A stretch of 20,084 nucleotides of DNA from CBCPMX01 sp965120355 (GTDB lineage: Bacteria; Bacillota; Clostridia; Oscillospirales; Oscillospiraceae), in contig CBCPMX010000086.1 in NCBI GenBank assembly GCA_965120355.1, positions 1-20,084 on the forward strand, written 5' to 3'. Positions within the stretch are counted from its first letter, which is position 1. Each line of letters starts with the position of its first letter. Positions 7,382-12,910 of the stretch are shown here, piece by piece. The notes beneath the pieces are model-generated. The model ran no database searches, was not told where the DNA came from, and saw only the letters and a program-made list of their open reading frames with translations. The position numbers were made by a program, and so were the translations under genes.

Positions 7382-7775
7382 TCTGGAACAGGCACGCGCC
7401 TACTTTTCTCATGACCGGTTTGCCACCGAGTGTGCCGGCGCAGTCATCCGGGAGGTCCGTCCAGGGCGGGCCGTCTGTGACCTGGAGATCCAGCCCCAGC
7501 ACTGTAACGCCCTGGGCAATCCCATGGGCGGCGTCATCTTTACCCTGGCAGATTTTGCTTTTGCTGTGGCATCCAACTTCCAGCAGCCTTCCACCGTCTC
7601 TCTGACCAGTCAGATCACCTATCTGTCTACTGCCAAGGGCAAAACCCTCATTGCCGAGGCCAACGCCGTCCGTTCGGGCCGTTCCACCTGCTATTATCAA
7701 ATCGATGTCACCGACGAGCTGGGCACTCAGGTGGCCTGCGTCACGGCCAGCGGCTTCGTATTGGACAGGCCATGA
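7374..7775 (+). CDS. PaaI-family hotdog-fold thioesterase
   Basis: Probable acyl-CoA thioesterase of 133 residues, close to the usual family length. The hotdog domain shows the typical NPMGGVIFTLADFAFAVA segment (about 49-66), corresponding to the H-G-G-x-x-x-x-L-x-D helix of the family. Asn replaces the usual histidine-containing position (ALGNPMGG), a variation seen in many members. Substrate is unknown. It may act as a housekeeping hydrolase of aberrant acyl-CoAs. AGGAGG lies 6 bases before the ATG. It is the last gene of the operon and overlaps the mutY end, so it is translationally coupled. No clear intrinsic terminator follows. Confidence 0.88.
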   Translation: MHDLEQARAYFSHDRFATECAGAVIREVRPGRAVCDLEIQPQHCNALGNPMGGVIFTLADFAFAVASNFQQPSTVSLTSQITYLSTAKGKTLIAEANAVRSGRSTCYYQIDVTDELGTQVACVTASGFVLDRP

Positions 7776-8059
7776 AAAGAAATTGCGGCCGCTTTATGGG
7801 AACCGCTTTGAAGCAGCCGCAATGGAGCTGATCATGCGCTTTGAATCCTGCAAGGCCAGGACAGGCAGACTATCTGGTTTCCTGCAATAACCGCAGAATC
7901 AAGACAACGCAAAAGAGCTTGCCGCCTGCTATTCACAGACAACAAGCCCTTTCAGCTGCTTAAACAATTTTTTCAAACATATATTGTCTAACTTTTTGGG
8001 GTCACTTCAAAGCGGCTTTGCCGTTTGGGGGACAAGCTGCCGCGCCGATACCATATCAC
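7776..8059. other. gene-poor gap between converging genes
   Basis: The 284 bases between the thioesterase stop and the GNAT stop hold no credible gene. Seen are an 8 bp inverted repeat (ATTGCGGC 7782-7789 with GCCGCAAT 7816-7823), an imperfect AAAG-GCTTG / CAAGC-CTTT repeat near 7910-7955, a T6 run near 7970 and an insertion-sequence-end-like motif at 7985-8009. None is a textbook terminator, although converging transcription must end here. Confidence 0.6.
7985..8009 (+). mobile_element. possible solitary IS3/IS150-group terminal repeat
   Basis: The stretch begins TGTCTAACTTTTTGGGGTCA, which resembles from memory the terminal inverted repeat of IS150-group (IS3 family) elements in Firmicutes. 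The outer TG would be at 7985 and the element interior to the right, but the GNAT gene ends only about 50 bases away. No second end and no transposase are in the window, so at most this is a remnant. Confidence 0.35.
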
Positions 8060-8503
8060 TTATTCGATCCTTTTCATAAATATCTGCTCTGTTTCGCCAA
8101 ACGGCGGCTGATGGGCTCCGATTTTCAGAAACCCGTATTTTTCATACAGACCAGTCTCCCCACTGATGATATAGACCTCGTCATACCCCAGCGTCTGGAG
8201 ATAGCGGCAGGCATGTTCGATCAGCTTTTCGCTGAGCCGGCCGCCGCGATACCGCTCCCCCACAAACATAAAGCCGATAAACGGCGTATACGCTGAATCT
8301 GGAAACGTATCCTTCTCCGATACGGTACAGTAGCCCGCAATTTGTTCTCCATCCACAGCCGCCAGGACCCGTTCCCAATCGCGCAAACGCCGTTGGCGCA
8401 TCATACGCGCCAGATGTGGCCCCGCCCGCCACGAGCAGGCCTCAGCGTATCGGGCCACAGGTTCCCACAGGGGATGCAATGCGTCGATTACAAAAATGTG
8501 CAT
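8060..8503 (-). CDS. GNAT-family N-acetyltransferase
   Basis: Transfers an acetyl group from acetyl-CoA to an unknown amine. The 147-residue protein shows the GNAT core: strand 4 with PFIGFMFV, then the acetyl-CoA loop and helix (ERYRGGRLSEKLIEHA, about 87-102), and the late motif GLYEKYGF near 126-133. The frame opens further upstream at a GTG (8590), but there GGAAAGGA touches the start codon. AGGAG lies 5 bases before the ATG at 8503, so I choose it. A 16-codon leader frame with its own strong ribosome binding site (8530-8580) sits just upstream. It follows ruvX on the same strand and is probably co-transcribed with it. Confidence 0.85.
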   Translation of the reverse strand: MHIFVIDALHPLWEPVARYAEACSWRAGPHLARMMRQRRLRDWERVLAAVDGEQIAGYCTVSEKDTFPDSAYTPFIGFMFVGERYRGGRLSEKLIEHACRYLQTLGYDEVYIISGETGLYEKYGFLKIGAHQPPFGETEQIFMKRIE

Positions 8504-8529
8504 ATTTTCTCCTGATTCCGGTTGGAGTG

Positions 8530-8580
8530 TTACCAGACAGTCACCCTCCAAATGTCGTGAACAAACTTCTGATTTTTCAT
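8530..8580 (-). CDS. possible 16-residue leader peptide upstream of the GNAT gene
   Basis: ATG at 8580 opens the short frame MKNQKFVHDIWRVTVW, ending in UAA (8532-8530), 26 bases before the acetyltransferase ATG. AAAGGAG lies about 9 bases before the start, better placed for this ATG than for the in-frame GTG of the longer GNAT frame. Two tryptophans and several basic residues are present, and no membrane segment. It could couple or regulate translation of the enzyme, or be a meaningless short frame that happens to follow a good ribosome binding site. Confidence 0.4.
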   Translation of the reverse strand: MKNQKFVHDIWRVTVW

Positions 8581-8656
8581 AAAACAACACTCCTTTCCGG
8601 CGAATCGGCCAATCACTCCCGGCATTTCCTGGGAAAACCGGTGGCGTTCGTTCGGG

Positions 8657-9067
8657 TCAACGCTTTGACGCGAGATAGCCTTCCAGAATCAGGCTGGCAG
8701 CCACGGCGTCCACCGTGTTTTTGCGCTTTTTCCCATGGCGGTTGTTGGCCGTTAAAATATTGTGGGCCGCCACTGTGGTCCAACGCTCGTCCCAGAGGAC
8801 CGGCTTCAGCCCCGTCCGTTGTTCCAGCTTGTCCGCAAACTCCCGGTACAACACCGCACGGGGACCTTCGGAGCCGTCCATGTTTCTGGGATAGCCCATC
8901 ACCAGCTCCCCCACACCGTGCTCAGCCACAAGCGCCTGAATCTCCTGCGCTGTTTTTTCGCTGTTCCGCTGGTGGATTACCAGCGTCGTTCCCACGATGG
9001 AGCCTGTCCGGTCCGAAATTGCGACGCCGGTACGGGCATCGCCATAGTCAATGGCCATAATCTTCAT
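8657..9067 (-). CDS. ruvX: YqgF/RuvX family putative pre-16S rRNA nuclease
   Basis: RNase H-fold nuclease implicated in maturation of the 16S rRNA 5' end, and earlier annotated as a Holliday-junction resolvase. The 136-residue protein starts with strand 1 and the catalytic Asp in MAIDYGDARTGVAISD. It continues with VMGYPRNMDGSEGPRA (about 57-72), the WDERWTT motif (about 91-97) and ends with a DAVAASLIL helix carrying the second acidic residue. Length is typical. GGAGG lies 5 bases before the ATG. A strong promoter (9127-9155) drives it, divergent from the rpmG operon. The GNAT gene follows 154 bases downstream. Confidence 0.93.
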   Translation of the reverse strand: MKIMAIDYGDARTGVAISDRTGSIVGTTLVIHQRNSEKTAQEIQALVAEHGVGELVMGYPRNMDGSEGPRAVLYREFADKLEQRTGLKPVLWDERWTTVAAHNILTANNRHGKKRKNTVDAVAASLILEGYLASKR

Positions 9068-9126
9068 GGTTGCCTCCGTTTCCGTCGGAAGATATCCGGC
9101 AGTGTGCTGATGTGATCGCCGTGATC

Positions 9127-9155
9127 ATCATAACATATGTCAAATATTTTGTAAA
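9127..9155 (-). promoter_or_regulatory. promoter of ruvX
   Basis: On the minus strand TTTACA (9155-9150), a 17-base spacer and TATGAT (9132-9127), with TG one base before the -10 (extended form). It faces away from the rpmG promoter, with only seven bases between the two -35 hexamers, so the two promoters could influence each other. Confidence 0.75.
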
Positions 9156-9162
9156 TTCCTTC

Positions 9163-9191
9163 TTGACCTTGTCCACCGATTATGGTAGAAT
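9163..9191 (+). promoter_or_regulatory. promoter of rpmG-secE-nusG
   Basis: TTGACC (9163-9168), a 17-base spacer and TAGAAT (9186-9191), with TG one base before the -10. Transcription should start near 9198, leaving a leader of about 130 nt before rpmG. Confidence 0.8.
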
Positions 9192-9203
9192 AACTCTACC
9201 TGT

Positions 9204-9236
9204 GAAAAAGGGCAGGGTATTTTTGCGCCCTTTTTC
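9204..9236 (+). terminator. attenuator-like hairpin in the rpmG leader
   Basis: GAAAAAGGGC (9204-9213) pairs perfectly with GCCCTTTTTC (9227-9236) around a 13-nt loop. The right arm ends in five U residues, like a weak intrinsic terminator only a few bases after the predicted transcription start. It would be the first structure made from the rpmG-secE-nusG promoter. It could attenuate transcription or stabilise the 5' end. Confidence 0.55.
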
Positions 9237-9327
9237 GGTTCCGGCGGCGGCAGGAAGTTTCACCGCCAGATCAAATTTTTATGACCGGAATTCTACCAGG
9301 GAGGCAAATTTTAAGGAGGTGCCGAGA

Positions 9328-9477
9328 ATGCGCGTAAAGGTCACATTGAGATGCTCTGAGTGCAAGCAGAGAAACTACAACACTATGAAGAACAAGAAGA
9401 ACGACCCTGATCGTCTCGAGATGCGGAAGTACTGCAGATTCTGCAGAAAGCACACCGTTCATAACGAAACGAAATAA
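9328..9477 (+). CDS. rpmG: 50S ribosomal protein L33
   Basis: Small basic protein of the large ribosomal subunit near the E site. The 49 residues begin MRVKVTLRCSEC and contain two CxxC pairs (C9/C12 and C36/C39), so this is the zinc-binding form of L33 rather than the zinc-free paralogue. A longer open frame runs upstream to 9070, but it has no ribosome binding site and crosses the promoter. AAGGAGGT lies 7 bases before the ATG at 9328. It is the first gene of the rpmG-secE-nusG group, with a 41-base gap to secE. Confidence 0.96.
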   Translation: MRVKVTLRCSECKQRNYNTMKNKKNDPDRLEMRKYCRFCRKHTVHNETK

Positions 9478-9518
9478 ACCGCTGTCAGAACTGTTCTGCA
9501 GCAGAAAGGGTGAACGAA

Positions 9519-9755
9519 ATGGCAGAAGCCAAGAAGGAAGAAGGGTTCTTCTCCCGTACCGGGGCCAAACTGAAACGTTCCCTGCGTGAAATGCGCAGCG
9601 AGCTGAAAAAGGTCGTCTGGCCCTCCAGAAAGCAAATGATCAACAACACCATCATTGTGTTGGTATGCATTCTGATTGTTGGCGTTTGCATCTGGATTTT
9701 CGATGCGTTTGCAAACCTTCTCATTCAGGGCATCATTTCCCTTGTGAAGGGTTGA
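9519..9755 (+). CDS. secE: preprotein translocase subunit SecE
   Basis: Essential clamp subunit of the SecYEG protein-conducting channel. The 78-residue single-spanning form has an N-terminal cytoplasmic amphipathic helix with ELKKVVWPSRKQ (about 28-39), the family signature. One transmembrane helix follows at about 44-66. A GTG at 9510 is also in frame, but the AAAGGG ribosome binding site is 8 bases before the ATG at 9519 and touches the GTG, so I use the ATG. The order rpmG-secE-nusG is a classical arrangement. nusG starts 10 bases after the stop. Confidence 0.95.
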   Translation: MAEAKKEEGFFSRTGAKLKRSLREMRSELKKVVWPSRKQMINNTIIVLVCILIVGVCIWIFDAFANLLIQGIISLVKG

Positions 9756-9765
9756 GGCAGAAACC

Positions 9766-10290
9766 ATGGCGGAAACTGCGAAGTGGTACGTAGTTCATAC
9801 GTACTCCGGCTACGAAAATACCGTTAAAGCTACCATCGAAAAAAATGTCGTGAACCGCCATCTCGAAGACCTGATCCACACGGTTTCCATTCCCATGGAG
9901 ACCGTAACCGAAATCACCGACAACGGCCCCAAGACTGTGGACCGCAAGGTGTTTCCCGGTTATGTGCTGGTCAAAATGGTCATGACCGATGAGGCCTGGT
10001 ACATTGTCAAAAATGTCCGCGGCGTCACCGGTTTCGTCGGTTCCGGTACCAAGCCCACTCCCCTGACCGATGAAGAAGTCGCCCAGTTGGGCGTGGAAAA
10101 GCACGAGATCACCGTCTCTTATGACGTCGGCGACAATGTCAAGATCGCAGCCGGCCCTCTCGAAGGTTTTATCGGCGTTGTGGATGCCTTGGATATTGAA
10201 AAGAACAAAGTTCGCGTCATTGTTTCCATGTTCGGACGCGAAACACCTGTGGAGCTGGAGCTCGATCAGGTTGAGACGATTTCTGAGTAA
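9766..10290 (+). CDS. nusG: transcription termination/antitermination factor NusG
   Basis: Binds RNA polymerase and modulates pausing and elongation. In bacteria it also links to ribosomes or Rho. The 174-residue protein has an N-terminal NGN domain opening with KWYVVHTYSGYE and containing VFPGYVLVKM (about 64-73), then a C-terminal KOW domain with GDNVKIAAGPLEGFIG (about 122-137). Length is normal without extra insertions. GAGG lies upstream of the ATG. rplK follows after 101 bases that contain an L1-site-like motif, so the group may read through into the ribosomal protein genes. Confidence 0.97.
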   Translation: MAETAKWYVVHTYSGYENTVKATIEKNVVNRHLEDLIHTVSIPMETVTEITDNGPKTVDRKVFPGYVLVKMVMTDEAWYIVKNVRGVTGFVGSGTKPTPLTDEEVAQLGVEKHEITVSYDVGDNVKIAAGPLEGFIGVVDALDIEKNKVRVIVSMFGRETPVELELDQVETISE

Positions 10291-10314
10291 AACACTTTTT
10301 CGGATATGGTTTGA

Positions 10315-10348
10315 ACGTGGGAGGGGCTATTTGCGTCCCGCCAACCAT
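10315..10348 (+). promoter_or_regulatory. L1-binding-site-like leader motif before rplK
   Basis: ACGTGGGAGG (10315-10324) followed after 18 bases by AACCAT (10343-10348), so GUGG can pair with CCA. The same arrangement occurs before rplA (10893-10922). It resembles the rRNA-mimicking sites bound by ribosomal protein L1 in L11-L1 operons. Binding of L1 here is an inference. A small TACGC/GCGTA hairpin (10348-10360) follows. Confidence 0.5.
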
Positions 10349-10391
10349 ACGCATTGCGTATTTACCACATTTTCTTCAGGAGGTGCTTTTC

Positions 10392-10817
10392 ATGGCACAG
10401 AAAGTTACTGGTTATATCAAATTGCAGATTGAAGCGGCTAAGGCCACCGCTTCTCCCCCTGTCGGCCCTGCTCTCGGCCAGCACGGCGTGAACATCGCCC
10501 AGTTCATCAAGGAATTCAACGAGCGTACAAAGGATCAGGCCGGCTTTAAGATCCCCGTGGTCATCACCGTTTATGCCGACCGCAGCTTCACCTTCATCAC
10601 CAAGACTCCCCCTACCGCCACCCTCATTCTGAAGGCCTGCGGTATCGCCAAGGGTTCCGGCGTCCCCAACAAGGACAAGGTCGCCACCATCACCAAGGCG
10701 CAGGTTCAGGAGATCGCGGAGCGGAAGATGCCCGATCTGAATGCCGCTTCTCTGGAAGCCGCCATGTCCAACGTGGCCGGCACTTGCCGTTCCATGGGCA
10801 TCACCGTTGTCGATTAA
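10392..10817 (+). CDS. rplK: 50S ribosomal protein L11
   Basis: Part of the GTPase-associated centre of the large subunit and needed for the stringent response through RelA. The 141-residue protein has the conserved IKLQIEAAKATASPPVGPALGQ start with the proline pair of the flexible N-terminal domain, NIAQFIKEFN (about 32-41), and the C-terminal rRNA-binding domain ending with GTCRSMGI. An upstream in-frame extension to 10311 has no ribosome binding site. AGGAGGT lies 6 bases before the chosen ATG. It is followed by rplA after 121 bases. Confidence 0.98.
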   Translation: MAQKVTGYIKLQIEAAKATASPPVGPALGQHGVNIAQFIKEFNERTKDQAGFKIPVVITVYADRSFTFITKTPPTATLILKACGIAKGSGVPNKDKVATITKAQVQEIAERKMPDLNAASLEAAMSNVAGTCRSMGITVVD

Positions 10818-10860
10818 GCCTGCGGATCCATCGGCAACTTTCTTGTATGAATCATTGACA

Positions 10861-10889
10861 GAGGGCTGCAGATCCTGAGATCTGCCCTC
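10861..10889 (+). other. hairpin in the rplK-rplA spacer
   Basis: GAGGGC-AGATC pairs with GATCTGCCCTC around a CTGA loop, with three unpaired bases (TGC) on the left arm: 11 bp in all. No U-run follows, only AAAA. It sits just before the L1-like motif and may be part of the same control region or an RNA-processing signal. Confidence 0.45.
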
Positions 10890-10892
10890 AAA

Positions 10893-10922
10893 ACGTGGGA
10901 GGATTATTCCGACGAACCACTA
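10893..10922 (+). promoter_or_regulatory. L1-binding-site-like motif before rplA
   Basis: ACGTGGGAGG (10893-10902) with AACCACTA (10915-10922) closes a GUGG/CCAC stem with a purine-rich inner loop, immediately before AAGGAGG and the TTG start of rplA. Feedback repression of L1 synthesis by L1 is the likely purpose by analogy with known L1 autoregulation. It is the second copy of this motif in 600 bases. Confidence 0.55.
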
Positions 10923-10938
10923 TAAGGAGGAAATCACA

Positions 10939-11628
10939 TTGTTCAGAGGCAAAAACTATAAAGAGAGCGCCAAGCTGGTAGACCGCAGCGTACAGTACGA
11001 CGTGGCCGAGGGCTTGGATCTGGTTTGCAAGTGCGCGAAAGCGAAGTTTGACGAAACTGTTGAGATCCATATCAAACTGGGCGTTGACTCCCGTCACGCC
11101 GACCAACAGGTTCGCGGCGCCATCGTCCTGCCCAACGGCACCGGCAAGACCCGCAAGGTGCTGGTCTTTGCCAAGGACGCGAAGGCCGACGAGGCTTTGG
11201 CCGCCGGCGCGGACTATGTCGGCGGTATGGACATGGTCGAGCGTATTACGAAGGAAAACTTCTTCGACTACGATGTGGTCGTGGCAACCCCCGACATGAT
11301 GGGCATTGTCGGCCGTCTGGGTAAGGTCCTGGGCCCCAAGGGCCTGATGCCCTCCCCCAAGGCCGGCACCGTTACCCCCGATGTGACTAAGGCCATCAAC
11401 GAGATCAAAGCCGGTAAGATTGAGTACCGCCTCGATAAGACCAACATCATTCACTGCCCCATCGGCAAAGTCTCCTTCGGCGTTGAAAAGCTCCAGGAGA
11501 ACTTCGACGCGCTGGTTGGCGCCGTCGTCAAGGCCAAGCCTGCCGCTGCCAAGGGTCAGTATATCCGCAGCTGCGTCCTGGCCTCCACCATGGGTCCGGG
11601 CGTGAAGGTCAACACTTCCAAGTATTGA
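10939..11628 (+). CDS. rplA: 50S ribosomal protein L1
   Basis: Forms the mobile L1 stalk that guides deacylated tRNA out of the E site, and in other bacteria represses its own operon. The 229-residue protein has the standard two-domain form. PNGTGKTRKV (about 65-74) and GRLGKVLGPKGLMPSPKAGTV (around 123-143, the L1 signature) are seen, and the C-terminus carries STMGPG near 218-223. The start codon is TTG, with AAGGAGG 8 bases before it. A weak start may help feedback control. A perfect hairpin (11637-11662) follows, so transcription probably ends here rather than running into rplJ. Confidence 0.97.
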   Translation: MFRGKNYKESAKLVDRSVQYDVAEGLDLVCKCAKAKFDETVEIHIKLGVDSRHADQQVRGAIVLPNGTGKTRKVLVFAKDAKADEALAAGADYVGGMDMVERITKENFFDYDVVVATPDMMGIVGRLGKVLGPKGLMPSPKAGTVTPDVTKAINEIKAGKIEYRLDKTNIIHCPIGKVSFGVEKLQENFDALVGAVVKAKPAAAKGQYIRSCVLASTMGPGVKVNTSKY

Positions 11629-11636
11629 TTTTTTCC

Positions 11637-11662
11637 AAAGGGGACGCAATCGCGTCCCCTTT
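11637..11662 (+). terminator. hairpin terminator after rplA
   Basis: AAAGGGGACGC (11637-11647) pairs perfectly with GCGTCCCCTTT (11652-11662) around a 4-nt loop, 9 bases after the rplA stop. The U-run is short (three within the stem end) and followed by GCUGU. The position and 11 bp strength still fit a terminator of the upstream unit. Confidence 0.7.
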
Positions 11663-11670
11663 GCTGTATC

Positions 11671-11698
11671 TTGCAGGCTGCATGCAGACAGGTATAAC
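11671..11698 (+). promoter_or_regulatory. possible promoter of the AT-rich broken gene
   Basis: TTGCAG (11671-11676), a 16-base spacer and TATAAC (11693-11698), directly after the rplA terminator. The spacer contains the perfect palindrome CTGCATGCAG (11678-11687). Confidence 0.35.
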
Positions 11699-11758
11699 TT
11701 GTGCAAAGAATCAGAGTAAGGATTCAAAAACAAACGCTGGTTGTTTCACGGAGGACGC

Positions 11759-12105
11759 ATGGATAAGCAAATACGTGATATGATTGCGCTTTTCCACAAG
11801 GATAAAGCACTCCACTATGAAATCAAGGAACTTTCTTTTGATGCCAATGACAGCAGATGGGTGATTTTTGTTGATTTTTCAGAAGAGAAATCGGTTATTA
11901 AAATCGCCGCAAACGGATTTACATCGAAGAAGCACAGGCGGTTCTCCCCTTATACAAGTATATTTCCTGCATAGAATACAGGCAAATTGGAGTATTTGAA
12001 AAATACCAGAATGATGACCGAAAGCTGACCATGCTTTTTGACGCCATGGAATACGAGCTTATGCGGGAAGAGGACAGATTTTATAAAGTAATGCTTGGCA
12101 GTTGA
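11759..12105 (+). pseudogene. frame-broken small gene between rplA and rplJ
   Basis: I do not recognise the family. A frame from ATG 11759 (GGAGG four bases before) runs MDKQIRDMIALFHKD onward to a stop at 11974. The second half of the protein seems to continue in the -1 frame from about 11905, reading through IYIEEAQAVLPLYKYI and ending with YKVMLGS at 12105. Joined, the product would be about 115 residues, charged and without membrane segments. The two parts together look like one gene with a lost base near the AAAA at 11900-11903. A sequencing error is possible. The stretch is clearly more AT-rich than the flanking ribosomal genes, suggesting later acquisition. The function is unknown. Confidence 0.6.
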
Positions 12106-12155
12106 CCTGACAGCGCCTGATTCGTGAAAATACGATTCTATATGAAAAAAACCGA

Positions 12156-12184
12156 TTGACAAGCAGAGAAAAATCTGTTATACT
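12156..12184 (+). promoter_or_regulatory. promoter of rplJ-rplL
   Basis: Consensus TTGACA (12156-12161), a 17-base spacer and TATACT (12179-12184), with TG one base before the -10. This is the strongest-looking promoter in the window and gives L10 and L7/L12 their own transcription separate from L11-L1. Confidence 0.88.
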
Positions 12185-12190
12185 ATCGAA

Positions 12191-12310
12191 GTTGCCAAAG
12201 ACAGCAGGTGGCATATGCCTCAAACATCCTGCCGAGGTTACACAAAACGATGCATATGACCGTTTCTGTGTTCTCGCTCTTTGGCGCGAGGACATTTTTA
12301 TTTTGTTCGG
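12191..12310 (+). ncRNA. ribosomal protein L10 leader
   Basis: This is the mRNA leader structure bound by the L10(L12) complex for feedback control of rplJ-rplL. The conserved core is present: GCCAAAGACAGCAGGTG (12194-12210), an inner GGCATATGCC hairpin element, then CATCCTGCCGAGGT, so GCAGG (12204-12208) pairs with CCTGC (12228-12232). Further down, CTCGC (12273-12277) and GCGAG (12286-12290) form a hairpin followed by U-rich sequence (12295-12304), which could be the terminator arm of an attenuation switch. The ribosome binding site GGAGGT comes directly after. The family call is from recognised sequence; the switch is an inference. Confidence 0.85.
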
Positions 12311-12323
12311 AGGTGACAACCAC

Positions 12324-12851
12324 ATGCCTAACGCGAAGGTACTGGAAAGCAAACAGGCAATTGTCGATGCTCTGGCTGAAAAAATGCAGGGCGCGACTGC
12401 CGGCGTTTTTGTGGACTACAAAGGCATCACTGTTGCGCAGGATACTGAGCTGCGGAACCAGTTTCGCGCCGCCGAAGTGGACTACTCTGTTGTGAAGAAC
12501 ACCCTGACCCGTTTCGCCGCCAGAAAGGCCGGCTATGACGCGTTCGATGACGTTCTCAACGGCACCACTTCTCTGGCCCTGAGCACTGGCGATCCCATCG
12601 CTCCTGCCCGGATTGTCTGCGAGTTCGCGAAAAAGAACAAGATTCTCGAGATCAAAGGCGGCTTTGTCGAAGGCAAAGTCATGACCGTTGAGGAGCTGAA
12701 CGCTTTTGGCGAGCTGTCCTCCAAGGATGCGCTGGTCGCACAGGCTTTGGGTACGCTGCTTGCGCCCATCACCAGCCTGGCCGTTGTCCTGGATCAGATC
12801 TGCCAGAAGATGGGCGGCGCCCCTGCCGAGGAAGCTCCCGCCGAAGCCTGA
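12324..12851 (+). CDS. rplJ: 50S ribosomal protein L10
   Basis: Anchors the L7/L12 stalk to the ribosome. The 175-residue protein shows the conserved VVKNTLTRFAARKAG segment (around 53-67) of the globular domain that binds 23S rRNA, and a C-terminal helical part, LAPITSLAVVLDQICQ, that carries L7/L12 dimers, ending in an acidic Ala-Glu tail. An in-frame extension to 12156 crosses the promoter and leader and is not used. GGAGGT lies 9 bases before the ATG at 12324. rplL follows after 59 bases, and both are controlled by the L10 leader. Confidence 0.97.
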   Translation: MPNAKVLESKQAIVDALAEKMQGATAGVFVDYKGITVAQDTELRNQFRAAEVDYSVVKNTLTRFAARKAGYDAFDDVLNGTTSLALSTGDPIAPARIVCEFAKKNKILEIKGGFVEGKVMTVEELNAFGELSSKDALVAQALGTLLAPITSLAVVLDQICQKMGGAPAEEAPAEA

Positions 12852-12910
12852 TTGTCTCAGGTTTCCCATTTCCCCGCATGAATTTATAATTTAAATTTGG
12901 AGGTATAACC

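Noticed and set aside
7651..7890. Plus-strand frame running out of the thioesterase gene into the gap
   Set aside because: Its start lies inside the thioesterase in another frame, with no ribosome binding site. The tail past 7775 is too short to identify, although it could be a decayed fragment.
9070..9327. N-terminal extension of the L33 frame
   Set aside because: It crosses both divergent promoters and the leader hairpin. L33 is about 49 residues, and the internal ATG has AAGGAGGT.
10855..10860. TTGACA before rplA as a promoter
   Set aside because: The position 17 bases downstream reads AGATCT, within a hairpin, and nothing resembles a -10 box.
11678..11687. Palindrome CTGCATGCAG as an operator
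   Set aside because: A single 10-base palindrome occurs by chance often enough, and no repressor gene or second copy is seen.
10888..11733. 281-codon minus-strand frame opposite rplA
   Set aside because: It is the antisense shadow of a highly biased ribosomal protein gene, with no start signals and a composition rich in Gly, Ala, His and Asp.
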